DNA of 64,000 nucleotides, from contig NZ_NPKJ01000033.1 in the NCBI RefSeq assembly GCF_002284575.1, positions 1 to 64,000 of the forward strand, written 5' to 3'. Made by a program: the position numbers and the translations under genes. Under the pieces are notes generated by a model. The model was not told the origin of the DNA, searched no databases, and worked only from the letters and a program-made list of their open reading frames with translations. The DNA comes from Mesorhizobium temperatum (lineage in GTDB: Bacteria > Pseudomonadota > Alphaproteobacteria > Rhizobiales > Rhizobiaceae). This document shows, in pieces, positions 9,238 to 20,835 of the stretch (positions within the stretch are counted from its first letter, which is position 1; the number at the start of each line of letters is the position of its first letter).

Positions 9238-11245
9238 CGCCGTTCTCCTTTATCTGAGGTTGCGCGGCTTTGTGTTCGATCATGAAAATCAGCGTTCGCC
9301 CTGGCACCGGCCGTGAAATTCCTGCTGCGCCGCCCGGTGTTTCGATGGCTGGCTCCCAGCGAAATCCGTCGCGCTCCGGCAGCGTGAACATACACGTCCG
9401 GCGATCGCCATTGATGACCACGGCAAGGCGGCAATCATCGCCGCCGAGCATCATGACCAGGCGGTACCGCCCCGGATCTTGCCAGCCTGCCTCGTCGAGC
9501 GGCATGCCGGTTTCAGTGAGCCAGACGACGTCCGGTTTTTCTGATCCGGGCGGCGGCTCTCCGGTCAGGAAGCGCGTGTCGGAAAGCGCCGGCACGGACC
9601 GACGCATCGCGGCGAGCAAAACGGCGTATTGTTCCAGCGCCTGGTCGCGCCCGGCCCAGTCGAGCCAGGTGATCTCGTTGTCCTGCGCATAGGCGTTGTT
9701 GTTGCCCTTCTGGGTGCGGCCGAATTCGTCCCCGGCCGTCAGCAAGATCGTGCCGCGGGAGGCAAACAGCGTGGCCAGCAGCGCACATTGGTCATCGAAA
9801 CGGTCCGTAACGATCGCCCGGTCGCCGGTCTCACCCTCGACGCCATTGTTCCAGGACAGGTTGTCGTCGTGGCCGTCGCGGTTCTGCTCGCCATTGGCCT
9901 CATTGTGCTTGTGCTCATAGGCAACAATGTCGGCCAGCGTCATGCCGTCATGCGCGGCGATGAAATTGACGCTGCGGCTTGTCTGCTGGCCTGCCTTGGC
10001 AAACACGTCGGAGGAGCCGGCAAGCCGGGTGGCGAGCGCGCCGACCATGCCGCTATCGCCGCGCCAGAACCGGCGGATGTCGTCGCGAAATCTGTCGTTC
10101 CATTCGAGGAAGGGCGGCGGAAAATTGCCAAGCTGATAGCCGTCCGGGCCGATATCCCAAGGCTCGGCGATCAGCACCCTGTCACCAAGGGCCGGGTCGC
10201 TCCGAATAGCCATGAGCAACGGTGCCGCGGCGTCGAATACGCCATCGACCCGACCCAGAATGGGCGCCAGATCGAAGCGGAAACCGTCGACGCCGGCACG
10301 GCAGACAAAGTGACGAAGCGTGTCGAGGACCATTTCCCGGACGACCGGATGATCGCAAGCGACGGTGTTGCCGGTGCCGGTGTCGTTAGCCAAGCTGCCG
10401 TCCGGCCAGTGCCGGTAGTAGGTGCGGCTGTCGAGCCCGCGCAGCGACAGCGTCGGCCCCAGCCTGTCGCTTTCGCCGGTGTGGTTGAAGACAAGATCGA
10501 GGATGACGCCGATGCCGGCCTCACGCAGCGTGGCGACCGTCTGCCGCAATTCTGCGAGACCGTCGGGCGCGAGGCGCGGATCGAGCGCCATGAAGGTCAC
10601 GGGATTGTAGCCCCAGGCATTACGCAGCCCGAGCGCCGGCAAATGCCGCTCATCGATCGATGCCGTCACCGGCATCAGTTCAACCGCCCCGACTCCGAGC
10701 TTTTTCAGGTGCTCGACGATGGCCGGATGGGCAAGGGCTGCAATTGTCCCGCGCTGGGGCTTCGGGATGTCCGGATGCAGCATGGTGAAGGCGCGCACCG
10801 GTACTTCGTAGATCAGACCACCGGGCTGGAATAGCGGCGGCAAGGCAGGTACCGGTTGCGGCAGGGTAGCGGCAATCGCCTTCGGCAGCAGCGGCGCGGT
10901 GTCGGTGCCCTCGCCCCGACGCGCGGCGAGCCTGCCGTCATAGACATAGGGCCTGTCGACCTCGACGGCATAGGGGTCGACCAGCAGCTTGTCGGGGTCG
11001 AACCAGAGCCCTTTCTCGGGGGCATACTCGCCATCGGCCCGAAATCCGTATCGGGTGCCGGCGGCGAGGCCGGCAACGAAAACCGCGTGAAAGCCCTCGC
11101 CTTCCGGCTGGAGTTCGAGCCGGTCGATCTCCCGGGTTCCTTCATCGTCGAAGATCGAGACCCAGATGCGCCGAGCCGACGAAGACCATGCGGCGAAGCG
11201 AACGCCTTCTTTGGTGATGATTGCGCCGAGCTGGCTCACGCGCAC
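9227..11245 (-). CDS. glgX: Glycogen debranching enzyme GlgX
   Basis: 672 residues, the usual length for GlgX. An N-terminal CBM48-like domain (FAAWSSSARRIWVSIFDDEG) precedes a GH13 barrel with DLVFNHTGE (I), GFRFDLAPIL (II), AEPWD (III) and NFIAAHDG (IV). It hydrolyses alpha-1,6 branches of phosphorylase-trimmed glycogen. The start is GTG (second codon CGC); a second in-frame GTG two codons on is equally possible, and neither has a strong Shine-Dalgarno. It is separated from pgm by a 211-base gap containing an inverted-repeat element. Confidence 0.95.
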   Translation of the reverse strand: MRVSQLGAIITKEGVRFAAWSSSARRIWVSIFDDEGTREIDRLELQPEGEGFHAVFVAGLAAGTRYGFRADGEYAPEKGLWFDPDKLLVDPYAVEVDRPYVYDGRLAARRGEGTDTAPLLPKAIAATLPQPVPALPPLFQPGGLIYEVPVRAFTMLHPDIPKPQRGTIAALAHPAIVEHLKKLGVGAVELMPVTASIDERHLPALGLRNAWGYNPVTFMALDPRLAPDGLAELRQTVATLREAGIGVILDLVFNHTGESDRLGPTLSLRGLDSRTYYRHWPDGSLANDTGTGNTVACDHPVVREMVLDTLRHFVCRAGVDGFRFDLAPILGRVDGVFDAAAPLLMAIRSDPALGDRVLIAEPWDIGPDGYQLGNFPPPFLEWNDRFRDDIRRFWRGDSGMVGALATRLAGSSDVFAKAGQQTSRSVNFIAAHDGMTLADIVAYEHKHNEANGEQNRDGHDDNLSWNNGVEGETGDRAIVTDRFDDQCALLATLFASRGTILLTAGDEFGRTQKGNNNAYAQDNEITWLDWAGRDQALEQYAVLLAAMRRSVPALSDTRFLTGEPPPGSEKPDVVWLTETGMPLDEAGWQDPGRYRLVMMLGGDDCRLAVVINGDRRTCMFTLPERDGFRWEPAIETPGGAAGISRPVPGRTLIFMIEHKAAQPQIKENGGGK

Positions 11246-11287
11246 TCACAACAGCAGATCGTGGACGGTTTGAGGGGTTGGCAGGTT

Positions 11288-11440
11288 GGCTCCACCTTTT
11301 CCCCTTGTGGGAGAAGGTGTCGCCGAAGGCGACGGATGAGGGGTGGTCCAGCCTGGCACCTACGACGATCCGTCCAACACCCCTCAACCGTCTCGGCGCT
11401 ACGCGCCAATCCACCTTCTCCCACAAGGGGAGAAGGAAAG
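11288..11440. repeat. Intergenic inverted-repeat element (RIME-like)
   Basis: The arms CCTTTTCCCCTTGTGGGAG (about 11295) and CTCCCACAAGGGGAGAAGG (about 11414) are nearly perfect reverse complements some 120 bases apart, with a GTCGCCGAAGGCGAC hairpin between them. This architecture is typical of rhizobial intergenic mosaic elements. It sits between pgm and glgX within the glycogen operon. I see no coding capacity in it. Confidence 0.75.
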
Positions 11441-11456
11441 GTGCGCCGCGCCAGCT

Positions 11457-13088
<1,632 letters not shown>

Positions 13089-14534
13089 TCAGACAGCCCT
13101 TTTCGATAGCAGCAAGCGATAGAGTTCGAGGTATTTTTCCGCGCTTTTGTCCCACGACACATCGGCCTTCATGCCTTGCCGCTGCATCGACGTCCAGATC
13201 GTGGGGTTGGCATGCGCCTCGACCAGCCGGCGGATGGCGTGCAGCAAGGCGCCGGCATCGGCGGGCGCGAACTGGAAGCCGGTCGCCACACCTGCCGAAA
13301 CGGCCGCTTCATTGGCGTCGATGATCGTGTCGGCAAGACCGCCGGTGCGGGCAACGACAGGCACGCAGCCATAGCGCAGGCCATAGAGCTGCGTCAGCCC
13401 GCAAGGCTCGAAGCGCGACGGGATGACGATGGCGTCACAGCCGCCCTGCATGGTGTGGGAAAGCGCCTCGTCGTAACCGACGACGACGCCGATGCGACCG
13501 CGATGGCGGGCGGCGGCGGCCAGCAGCGCGCCTTCGAGGCCAGCATCGCCCGACCCCAGGATCGCCAGGCGCGCACCCCTGGCAACGACCCCGTCGACGG
13601 CCGCTGCCAGTATGTCCATGCCCTTCTGCCAGGTGAGCCGGCTGATGACGCAGACGATCGGACTGTCGTCGCGGTCGAGATTGAAACGATCCTCGACGGC
13701 GGTCCGGTTGGGGTGCCGCGCCTTCAATGTCTTGGCCGTGTAGTTGGAGACCAGATGCTTGTCGGTTTCAGGGTTCCATATCTCGGTGTCGATGCCGTTG
13801 ACGATGCCATAAAGATCAACGGACCGCATATTGACGAGGCCATCGAGCCCCATGCCGAATTCCGGCGAGCGGATCTCCTGCGCATAAGTCGGGCTTACCG
13901 TGGTGATGGCCCAGGCGGCCTGCAGGCCGGCCTTGAGGAAACCGACGCCGCCATAATATTCGACACCGTCGAGCGTCATGGCCGCCGCCGGCAAGCCAAG
14001 CTCGCCAAAGATGCCGGCGCCAAACTGACCCTGGAAAGCGAGGTTATGGACGGTGATCATCGACGGCGTGCCGACCGCCTTGCCGAAGCGCATGTAGGCC
14101 AGCGTCATCGCCGATTGCCAGTCATGGGCATGGACGATATCCGGCTGGTAGCCCGAGATGGCGCCGCCGGCGATGTCGCCGCCAACCTGGCTCAAGGCCG
14201 CGAAACGCCGCCAATTGTCCGGCCAGTCGGCGCCGGTAGCATTGCCATAGGGACCGCCGGGGCGATCGAACAGATGCTGCGCGTCGAGCACGAACAGGTC
14301 GAGCCCGGCAATCTGGACGGCATGGACCGAAGCCTTGCCGCCTTGCAGCAGCGGATATTGGTGAACGGGTTTTTTCTTCTTGAAGGCATCCATCACCTGG
14401 GGATAGCCGGGAACAAGCGTGCGCATCGTCACGCCCTTGCCCGCCAATGCGATGGGCAACGCGCCGGTCACGTCGGCAAGCCCGCCAGTCTTGATAAGAG
14501 GAAAAATTTCGGGCGTGACCGACAGAACCTGCAT
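13089..14534 (-). CDS. glgA: Glycogen synthase (ADP-glucose), GT5
   Basis: 481 residues, standard bacterial GlgA length. The N-terminal ADP-glucose site [13 protein letters not shown] starts at Lys15. The C-terminal Rossmann domain has [12 protein letters not shown] and the donor-binding [16 protein letters not shown]. It extends alpha-1,4-glucan chains from ADP-glucose made by GlgC, encoded just upstream; only 3 bases separate the glgC stop from this ATG. Cytoplasmic. Confidence 0.97.
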   Translation of the reverse strand: MQVLSVTPEIFPLIKTGGLADVTGALPIALAGKGVTMRTLVPGYPQVMDAFKKKKPVHQYPLLQGGKASVHAVQIAGLDLFVLDAQHLFDRPGGPYGNATGADWPDNWRRFAALSQVGGDIAGGAISGYQPDIVHAHDWQSAMTLAYMRFGKAVGTPSMITVHNLAFQGQFGAGIFGELGLPAAAMTLDGVEYYGGVGFLKAGLQAAWAITTVSPTYAQEIRSPEFGMGLDGLVNMRSVDLYGIVNGIDTEIWNPETDKHLVSNYTAKTLKARHPNRTAVEDRFNLDRDDSPIVCVISRLTWQKGMDILAAAVDGVVARGARLAILGSGDAGLEGALLAAAARHRGRIGVVVGYDEALSHTMQGGCDAIVIPSRFEPCGLTQLYGLRYGCVPVVARTGGLADTIIDANEAAVSAGVATGFQFAPADAGALLHAIRRLVEAHANPTIWTSMQRQGMKADVSWDKSAEKYLELYRLLLSKRAV

Positions 14535-14537
14535 TCA

Positions 14538-15803
14538 TTACAATCCCAGCTTGTCGATCATGGCCTGCGTGACGAGGCAGATGCCCTTTTCGGAAACGCG
14601 GAAGCGCTTGGCGTCGAGGACGGGATCCTCGCCGACCACGAGGCCTTCGGGAATCCTGACACCATGATCGATCACCACGCGCTTCAATCTCGCGCTGCGG
14701 CCGACCTGGCAGTCGGGCAGCATGACGACGTCCTCGAGCGTCGAATAGGAGTTGATGCGTGCGCCGGTGAAGATCAGGCTTCGCTTCAGCGAAGCGCCTG
14801 AGACAATGCAATCTCCCGAGACGAGCGAGGATACCGCCGAGCCGCGGCGGCCATCCTCGTCATGCACGAACTTTGCCGGCGGCTTCAGCTCGGCATAGGT
14901 CCAGATCGGCCAGTCGCGGTCGTAGAGGTCAAGCTCCGGCGTGATGTCGGTCAGGTCGATATTGGCTTCCCAATAGGCGTCGACGGTCCCGACATCGCGC
15001 CAGTAGGCTTCGTTCTCTGCGGTCGAGCGCACGCAGGATTTGGCGAAGCGATGGGCGATCGCCTTCCCGTGCTCGACGACATAGGGGATGATGTCCTTGC
15101 CGAAGTCACGGCTTGAGCCCGGTTCGGCCGCGTCGCGACGCAGTTGCTCCATCAGGAACTTGGTTTTGAATACGTAGATGCCCATCGAAGCCAGGGCAAA
15201 ATCCGGCTTGTCGGGAATGCCGGGCGGATCGGCGGGTTTCTCGATGAAGGAGATGATGGTGTCCTTCTTATCGACATGCATGACGCCGAAGCCGGTCGCC
15301 TCCATGCGCGGCACTTCGAGGCAGCCGACGGTGACGTCGGCGCCAGCGTCGACATGCTGGCGAAGCATCAGCTCGTAATCCATCTTGTAGACGTGATCGC
15401 CGGCCAGGATGACCATGTATTCGGGGCCGTAGGCCTCGATGATGTCGATGTTCTGGTAGACGGCATCGGCCGTCCCCTCATACCATTGCGTTTCCGATAC
15501 GCGCTGGCTGGCCGGCAGGATGTCGAAGCTCTCGTTGCGCTCGGGCCGCAGGAAGTTCCAGCCGCGCTGCAGGTGGCGGATCAGCGAGTGTGCCTTGTAC
15601 TGGGTGGCGACGCCGAGGCGGCGAATACCGGAATTGAGCGCATTGGAGAGCGCAAAATCGATGATGCGCGTCTTGCCACCGAAATAGACCGCGGGCTTGG
15701 CGCGCCGGTCGGTCAACTCCCTCAGGCGGCTGCCACGGCCGCCGGCCAGAACATAGGCCATGGCATCGCGCGCCAGCGGCTGGGTCCGTTTTATCTCTGC
15801 CAT
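14538..15803 (-). CDS. glgC: Glucose-1-phosphate adenylyltransferase
   Basis: 421 residues. It has the nucleotidyltransferase signature [19 protein letters not shown] and the [19 protein letters not shown] segment, followed by a C-terminal left-handed beta-helix. It makes ADP-glucose from ATP and glucose-1-phosphate, the committed and usually allosterically regulated step of glycogen synthesis. The start is supported by GGGAGGA five bases before the ATG. It lies between glgB (36-base gap) and glgA. Confidence 0.97.
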   Translation of the reverse strand: MAEIKRTQPLARDAMAYVLAGGRGSRLRELTDRRAKPAVYFGGKTRIIDFALSNALNSGIRRLGVATQYKAHSLIRHLQRGWNFLRPERNESFDILPASQRVSETQWYEGTADAVYQNIDIIEAYGPEYMVILAGDHVYKMDYELMLRQHVDAGADVTVGCLEVPRMEATGFGVMHVDKKDTIISFIEKPADPPGIPDKPDFALASMGIYVFKTKFLMEQLRRDAAEPGSSRDFGKDIIPYVVEHGKAIAHRFAKSCVRSTAENEAYWRDVGTVDAYWEANIDLTDITPELDLYDRDWPIWTYAELKPPAKFVHDEDGRRGSAVSSLVSGDCIVSGASLKRSLIFTGARINSYSTLEDVVMLPDCQVGRSARLKRVVIDHGVRIPEGLVVGEDPVLDAKRFRVSEKGICLVTQAMIDKLGL

Positions 15804-15839
15804 TTTTATCCTCCCAAGTTACGCGCTGCGAGACATCGC

Positions 15840-18053
15840 TTAGTCCGGAGCAAGTTCGAGCATGATCGTCGACAGCGGCGGCAACAGCATCGTCGCCGAG
15901 ATGCCTCCTCCTTCCGCCCGAGCCTCGACGGCACCGCCATTGCCCTTGCCGGAACCGCCATAGTCGGTGGCGTCCGTGTTGATGATCTCGCGCCATCTTC
16001 CAGCGGTCGGCAACGGCACGCGATAATCGTCATGCGGCACCGGTGTGAAATTGGAGATGACGGCGACCGGGTTTCCGCCCGGCGCGCTGCGCAGCCAGGC
16101 AAAGACAGAGTTCGCGCTATCGTCGACGATCAGCCAGGAAAAGCCCTCCGGCTCGCAATCGCGCGCATGCAACGCCGGGCGCGAGCGGTAGAGATAGTTG
16201 AGATCGCGCACCGTCTGCCAGACGCCGCGATGGGCCCGGAAATCGAGCAGGTTCCAGTCGAGTGCGCGCGCCTCGCTCCACTCGCGGCGCTGGGCGAATT
16301 CCTGCCCCATGAACAACAGCTTCTTGCCGGGGTAGCCCCACATGAAGGCGTAGTAGGCGCGCAGTGTTGCGAATTTCTGCCAGTCGTCGCCGGCCATCTT
16401 GCCGAGCAGCGTCCCCTTGCCGTGCACGACCTCGTCATGGGAGAGCGGCAGCACGAAATTCTCTGAGAAGGCGTAGACCAGACCGAAGGTGATGTCGCCG
16501 TGGTGATGCTTGCGAAAAATCGGCTCCTTGGAGAAATACTCCAGCGTGTCGTGCATGAAGCCCATGTTCCACTTGAAGCCGAAACCCAGCCCGCCCTCAT
16601 GCACCGGCTGCGAAACTTTTGGCCATGAGGTCGATTCCTCGGCGATCGTCATCACACCCGGATGATGGCCGTAGACTTCCTTGTTCATCCTCTGGAGGAA
16701 GCTGACCGCCTCAAGGTTTTCGCGCCCGCCTTTTTCGTTGGGAATCCATTCGCCGGCCTTTCGCGAATAGTCGAGGTAGAGCATCGAGGCGACGGCATCG
16801 ACGCGCAAACCGTCGACATGGTATTTCTCGGCCCAAAACAGCGCGTTGTTGACCAGGAACGAGACCACCTCGCGCCGGCCGAAATTGTAGATCGCGGTGT
16901 TCCAGTCGGGATGGAAGCCCTTGCGCGGATCGGCATGCTCATAGAGCGCGGTGCCGTCGAAATTGGCTAGGCCATGCGCGTCCACCGGGAAATGTGCCGG
17001 CACCCAGTCGAGGATGACGCCGACGCCGGCGCGGTGGGCGCCGTCGACGAACCGGGCAAAACCGTCCGGATCGCCGAAGCGGGCCGACGGCGCGTAGAGG
17101 CCCGTCGTCTGGTAACCCCAGGACGGGTCATAGGGATGTTCGGAGATCGGCATGAATTCGATATGGGTGAAGCCCGTGTCGACGACGTACGGGATCAGCC
17201 GGCCGGCAAGCTCGTCCCATGACAGGAAGCTGCCGTCGTCGTGAAGCTGCCAGGAGCCGGCGTGGACCTCGTAGATCGACACCGCCTCGCGCCTGGGATC
17301 GGCGTTGCGCCAGAAATTGCGGTGCGCTTCGTCACCCCATTGATGCGCCGGCGGAAGCGCCGTCACCGAAGCGGTGGCCGGGCGCAGTTCGGACTTGAAA
17401 GCGAACGGATCGGCCTTCAGCGGGAGTCTCACGCTATCGGGCCCGATGATCTCGTATTTGTAGGGCCGGCCGGCGCCGATGTCGGGAATGAACAACTCCC
17501 AGATGCCGGTGTCGCGGCGGACGCGCATCGTATGCCTGCGGCCGTCCCATTCGTTGAAGTCGCCGACCACCGAGACGCGCCTTGCATTGGGCGCCCAGAC
17601 GGCGAAATGCACGCCGGACGCACCCTCGTGATCGATGAGATGCGCACCAAGCTTGTCGAACAGCCTGAGGTGCGAACCTTCGGCGATGTAATAGTCGTCC
17701 AGCGGACCGAGCACCGGACCGAACGAATAGGGATCGGTCAGCCACCAGTCACCGCCGGCATTGCGCGCGTGATAGCGCAGCGGCTGACGCTTTCTGAGCG
17801 ACAGGCTGCCCTCGAAGAAGCCGCCTTCGTCGCGCCTGGAGAGTTCGCCGGCTTTCTTGCCGGTCAGCGTATAGGCGGTGACGAACTCGGCATGAGGGAC
17901 GAAGCAGCGGGCGACAAAGCCCTTGTCAAACTCGTGCACACCGAGGACAGCGAAAGGATCACCATGCGTGCCGGCGACAATTGCCGCGACATCACCGGCT
18001 GACGCCAGTCCATCCGGCCCGCTTGTCGCAGCGGTCGCGCGCGGCTTCCTCAT
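15840..18053 (-). CDS. glgB: 1,4-alpha-glucan branching enzyme
   Basis: 737 residues. Two N-terminal CBM48-like modules (about 1-220) precede the GH13 barrel and a C-terminal beta domain. Barrel motifs are DWVPAHFP (I), GLRVDAVASMLY (II), AEESTSWP (III) and LPLSHDEVVHGK (IV). It transfers chains to create alpha-1,6 branches. GGGGAGAG lies about 10 bases before the ATG. It sits 58 bases downstream of glgP. Confidence 0.96.
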   Translation of the reverse strand: MRKPRATAATSGPDGLASAGDVAAIVAGTHGDPFAVLGVHEFDKGFVARCFVPHAEFVTAYTLTGKKAGELSRRDEGGFFEGSLSLRKRQPLRYHARNAGGDWWLTDPYSFGPVLGPLDDYYIAEGSHLRLFDKLGAHLIDHEGASGVHFAVWAPNARRVSVVGDFNEWDGRRHTMRVRRDTGIWELFIPDIGAGRPYKYEIIGPDSVRLPLKADPFAFKSELRPATASVTALPPAHQWGDEAHRNFWRNADPRREAVSIYEVHAGSWQLHDDGSFLSWDELAGRLIPYVVDTGFTHIEFMPISEHPYDPSWGYQTTGLYAPSARFGDPDGFARFVDGAHRAGVGVILDWVPAHFPVDAHGLANFDGTALYEHADPRKGFHPDWNTAIYNFGRREVVSFLVNNALFWAEKYHVDGLRVDAVASMLYLDYSRKAGEWIPNEKGGRENLEAVSFLQRMNKEVYGHHPGVMTIAEESTSWPKVSQPVHEGGLGFGFKWNMGFMHDTLEYFSKEPIFRKHHHGDITFGLVYAFSENFVLPLSHDEVVHGKGTLLGKMAGDDWQKFATLRAYYAFMWGYPGKKLLFMGQEFAQRREWSEARALDWNLLDFRAHRGVWQTVRDLNYLYRSRPALHARDCEPEGFSWLIVDDSANSVFAWLRSAPGGNPVAVISNFTPVPHDDYRVPLPTAGRWREIINTDATDYGGSGKGNGGAVEARAEGGGISATMLLPPLSTIMLELAPD

Positions 18054-18111
18054 CAGGCAGTGACTCTCCCCGGCACCCGGACCACGTTGTTCGTGGCCTC
18101 ATGCAATCATA

Positions 18112-20574
18112 TCAGACGGGCACGTTCCAGATTTCTTTCGCATATTGGCGGATCGTGCGATCGGACGAGAACCAGCCGACGCGAGCGACATTGCGGATTG
18201 CCTTGGCATACCAATCCGGGCTGTTGCGCCAGACGGCGTCGACATCGCGCTGGGTGGCGGCGTAGGCATCGAAATCCGCGGCGACCATGAACCAGTCGCT
18301 CTGATAGAGGCCGTTCATCAGGTCGCGATAGCGTTCCGGATCATCAGGCGAAAAGACGCCCGACGAAACGGCAGCCACTGCCTGCGCCAATTCGGGAGAG
18401 GCTTCGATCACCGATCGCGGATCGTAGCCGTTGCTGCGCCGCTCGGCGACCTCTTCGGTGGTCAGGCCGAAAATGAAGATGTTGTCGTCGCCGACGCATT
18501 CCTTGATCTCGACATTGGCGCCGTCGAGCGTGCCGATGGTCAGCGCACCGTTCAGCGCGAACTTCATGTTGCCGGTGCCGGAGGCTTCCATGCCTGCAGT
18601 CGATATCTGCTCTGAAAGATCGGCGGCCGGCATCATAATCTCGGCCAGGCTGACATTGTAGTTCGGCACGAACACCACTTTGAGCAAGCCGCGAACGGCC
18701 GGGTCGCGGTTGATGACCTTGGCGACGTCGTTGGCGAGTTTGATGATCAGCTTGGCGTTATGATAGCTGGGCGCCGCCTTGCCGCCGAAGAACTTGACGC
18801 GTGGCATCCAGTTGCGCTCGGGATGGGACCGGATCTGGTCGTAGAGGGCGACTGTTTCGAGGATGTTCAGGAGCTGGCGCTTGTATTCGTGGATGCGCTT
18901 GATCTGGATGTCGAACAGCGCCGAGGGATCGACCTTGATGCCGAGGCGGTCGGCCACGAGGTTGGCAAGCTTGGTCTTGTTCGCCCGCTTGACTGCCGCG
19001 AACTTGTCGCGGAAGGCGGCGTCGTCGGCAAAGGCATCGAGCTCTTTGATCGCGTCTATATCGTCGAGGAAGCGGTCGCCGATCGCCTCGCGGGTGAGCG
19101 CGGTGAGACCGGGATTGCACTGGATCAGCCAGCGCCTCGGCGTGATGCCGTTGGTCTTGTTGTTGATGCGGTCGGGGTAGAGCAGGTGGAGCTCGGCAAA
19201 CACCGTTTCCTTCATCAGCTCGGTGTGAAGGGCAGAGACGCCGTTGATCGAGTGCGAGCCGACAAACGCCAGATTGCCCATGCGCACGCGGCGCTCGCCG
19301 TTTTCCTGTATCAGCGAGATTTGGCTGATCTGCTCGTCAGAAAACTGGTCGGAGGCGCGCGCCTCCAGCAGCACTTCTGCGTTGATGGCGTAGACGATCT
19401 GCATATGGCGCGGCAACAGCCGCTCGAACAGCGGCACCGGCCAGCTTTCGAGCGCCTCTGGAAGCAGCGTATGGTTGGTATAGCCGAAAGTGCGCTTGGT
19501 GATGCTCCAGGCCTGGTCGAAATCCATGCCGTGGACATCCATCAAAAGGCGCATCAGCTCGGGCACGGCGATGGCCGGATGAGTGTCGTTCAGATGGATC
19601 GCAGCCTTGTCGGGCAGCGACTGCAGGTCGCCATATTGGCTGAGATGACGCTGGATGATGTCCTGCAGTGAGGCGGTGGAAAAGAAATACTCTTGCCTGA
19701 GCCGCAGCTCCTGACCGGCCTTGTGGGAATCAGCAGGGTAAAGGACGCGCGACAAGGCATCGGCCTTGTTGCTTTCGGCGAGCGCACCGATGTGGTCGCC
19801 GGCGTTGAACTTGTCGAGCAGGATCGGATCGATCGGCATGCCGGACCAGAGCCGCAGCGTGTTGACGCGGTTGGCCCGCCAGCCAACCACCGGCGTATCG
19901 TAGGCAACCGCCAGAACATGTTCGATCGGCTTCCAGACGTGGCGCTCAAGCCTGCCGTCGTTCGAGGTGATCGATTCGACCGAGCCGCCGAAACCGACCT
20001 CGAAAGAGCGTTCGCGCCGCTCGAACTCCCAGGGGTTGCCGTGATCGAGCCAGGTCTCGGGCAGCTCAACCTGCCAGCCGCCATGGATTTCCTGCCGGAA
20101 CATGCCATTGGCGTAGCGAATGCCATAACCATGCGCGGGGATGTCGACGGTTGCCATGCTTTCCATGAAGCAGGCGGCGAGCCGGCCAAGACCGCCATTG
20201 CCAAGCGCTGCATCTGGTTCGAGGGCCGCGATGAGGTCGAGGTCGACGCCGAGAGACCGCAGCGCTTCGCGCATATTGTCCATCAGGCCGAGATTGGAGA
20301 AGGCGTCGCGCATCAGGCGGCCGATGAGGAATTCCAGTGACAAATAATAGACGCGCTTTTCCTGATGGGCGTAGGCCTCTTGCGTCGCCTGCATCCAATG
20401 ATCGACGATATGGTCGCGCACGACCTTTATCGAGGCGGTGAGCCAGTCGTATTGCGTCGCGACGCTGGTCCCCTTGCCGAGCCTGTATTTGAGGGCCTTC
20501 AAGACTTCGTCGGCAAGCGCCTTGGGATCGGAGTTTTCGAGAATGGGAGCTTTGGATGTCATCGCGCGCGTCAT
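18112..20574 (-). CDS. glgP: Glycogen phosphorylase
   Basis: 820 residues, GT35 family. The pyridoxal-phosphate lysine lies in GTGNMKFALNG, and EYFFSTASLQDIIQRH and VNTLRLW are conserved family segments. It releases glucose-1-phosphate from chain ends. First gene of the operon glgP-glgB-glgC-glgA-pgm-glgX-glucosidase. AGAGG lies four bases before the ATG; a second ATG is at codon 5. The operon promoter should lie in the 20,575-20,760 gap but is not obvious. Confidence 0.96.
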   Translation of the reverse strand: MTRAMTSKAPILENSDPKALADEVLKALKYRLGKGTSVATQYDWLTASIKVVRDHIVDHWMQATQEAYAHQEKRVYYLSLEFLIGRLMRDAFSNLGLMDNMREALRSLGVDLDLIAALEPDAALGNGGLGRLAACFMESMATVDIPAHGYGIRYANGMFRQEIHGGWQVELPETWLDHGNPWEFERRERSFEVGFGGSVESITSNDGRLERHVWKPIEHVLAVAYDTPVVGWRANRVNTLRLWSGMPIDPILLDKFNAGDHIGALAESNKADALSRVLYPADSHKAGQELRLRQEYFFSTASLQDIIQRHLSQYGDLQSLPDKAAIHLNDTHPAIAVPELMRLLMDVHGMDFDQAWSITKRTFGYTNHTLLPEALESWPVPLFERLLPRHMQIVYAINAEVLLEARASDQFSDEQISQISLIQENGERRVRMGNLAFVGSHSINGVSALHTELMKETVFAELHLLYPDRINNKTNGITPRRWLIQCNPGLTALTREAIGDRFLDDIDAIKELDAFADDAAFRDKFAAVKRANKTKLANLVADRLGIKVDPSALFDIQIKRIHEYKRQLLNILETVALYDQIRSHPERNWMPRVKFFGGKAAPSYHNAKLIIKLANDVAKVINRDPAVRGLLKVVFVPNYNVSLAEIMMPAADLSEQISTAGMEASGTGNMKFALNGALTIGTLDGANVEIKECVGDDNIFIFGLTTEEVAERRSNGYDPRSVIEASPELAQAVAAVSSGVFSPDDPERYRDLMNGLYQSDWFMVAADFDAYAATQRDVDAVWRNSPDWYAKAIRNVARVGWFSSDRTIRQYAKEIWNVPV

Positions 20575-20765
20575 GCTGCCTCTCGTGCGGTTGCCATGAT
20601 CATACCGGCTTTCACCATTCCTCCCAGCCCATGCTAGCGCATATTGTTAAGCGTTCAATCGAGTTAGATTGCCGCGGGGAAGCTTACCCTGCGGCAATTA
20701 GAAACTTAAAGCGCATCGCGTTTTGGGCGGCCTCTGCGACGCGCCTTAAGTTCTTACTTATGTAC

Positions 20766-20835
20766 ATGTCGTCATCCCAAAACCGCTGCGCACCCTCGGT
20801 TCACGCCCGAGGGCATGCTTTTGGGCGACATGCAT
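20766..20835. repeat. Rhizobial extragenic palindrome at the end of frcA
   Basis: ATGTCG-N4-CCCAAAA (20766-20782) is mirrored by TTTTGGGCGACATGCAT (20819-20835). A second hairpin CCCTCGG/CCGAGGG lies in the loop. The right end reaches the first base of the frcA stop codon, so it may serve as the 3' terminator or stabiliser of the frcBCA message. Closely similar elements with GCATGTCGCCCAAAA and GGTTTTGGGATGACGACATG are common between rhizobial genes. The adjacent stretch 20,700-20,760 may belong to the same element. Confidence 0.65.

Noticed and set aside
9629..10834. 401-codon frame on the plus strand opposite glgX
   Set aside because: Shadow frame; composition and motifs do not resemble a protein family and GlgX is unmistakable.
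13176..14801. 541-codon open frame on the plus strand opposite glgA
   Set aside because: The opposite strand encodes a complete GlgA with all motifs; the plus frame shows no family features.
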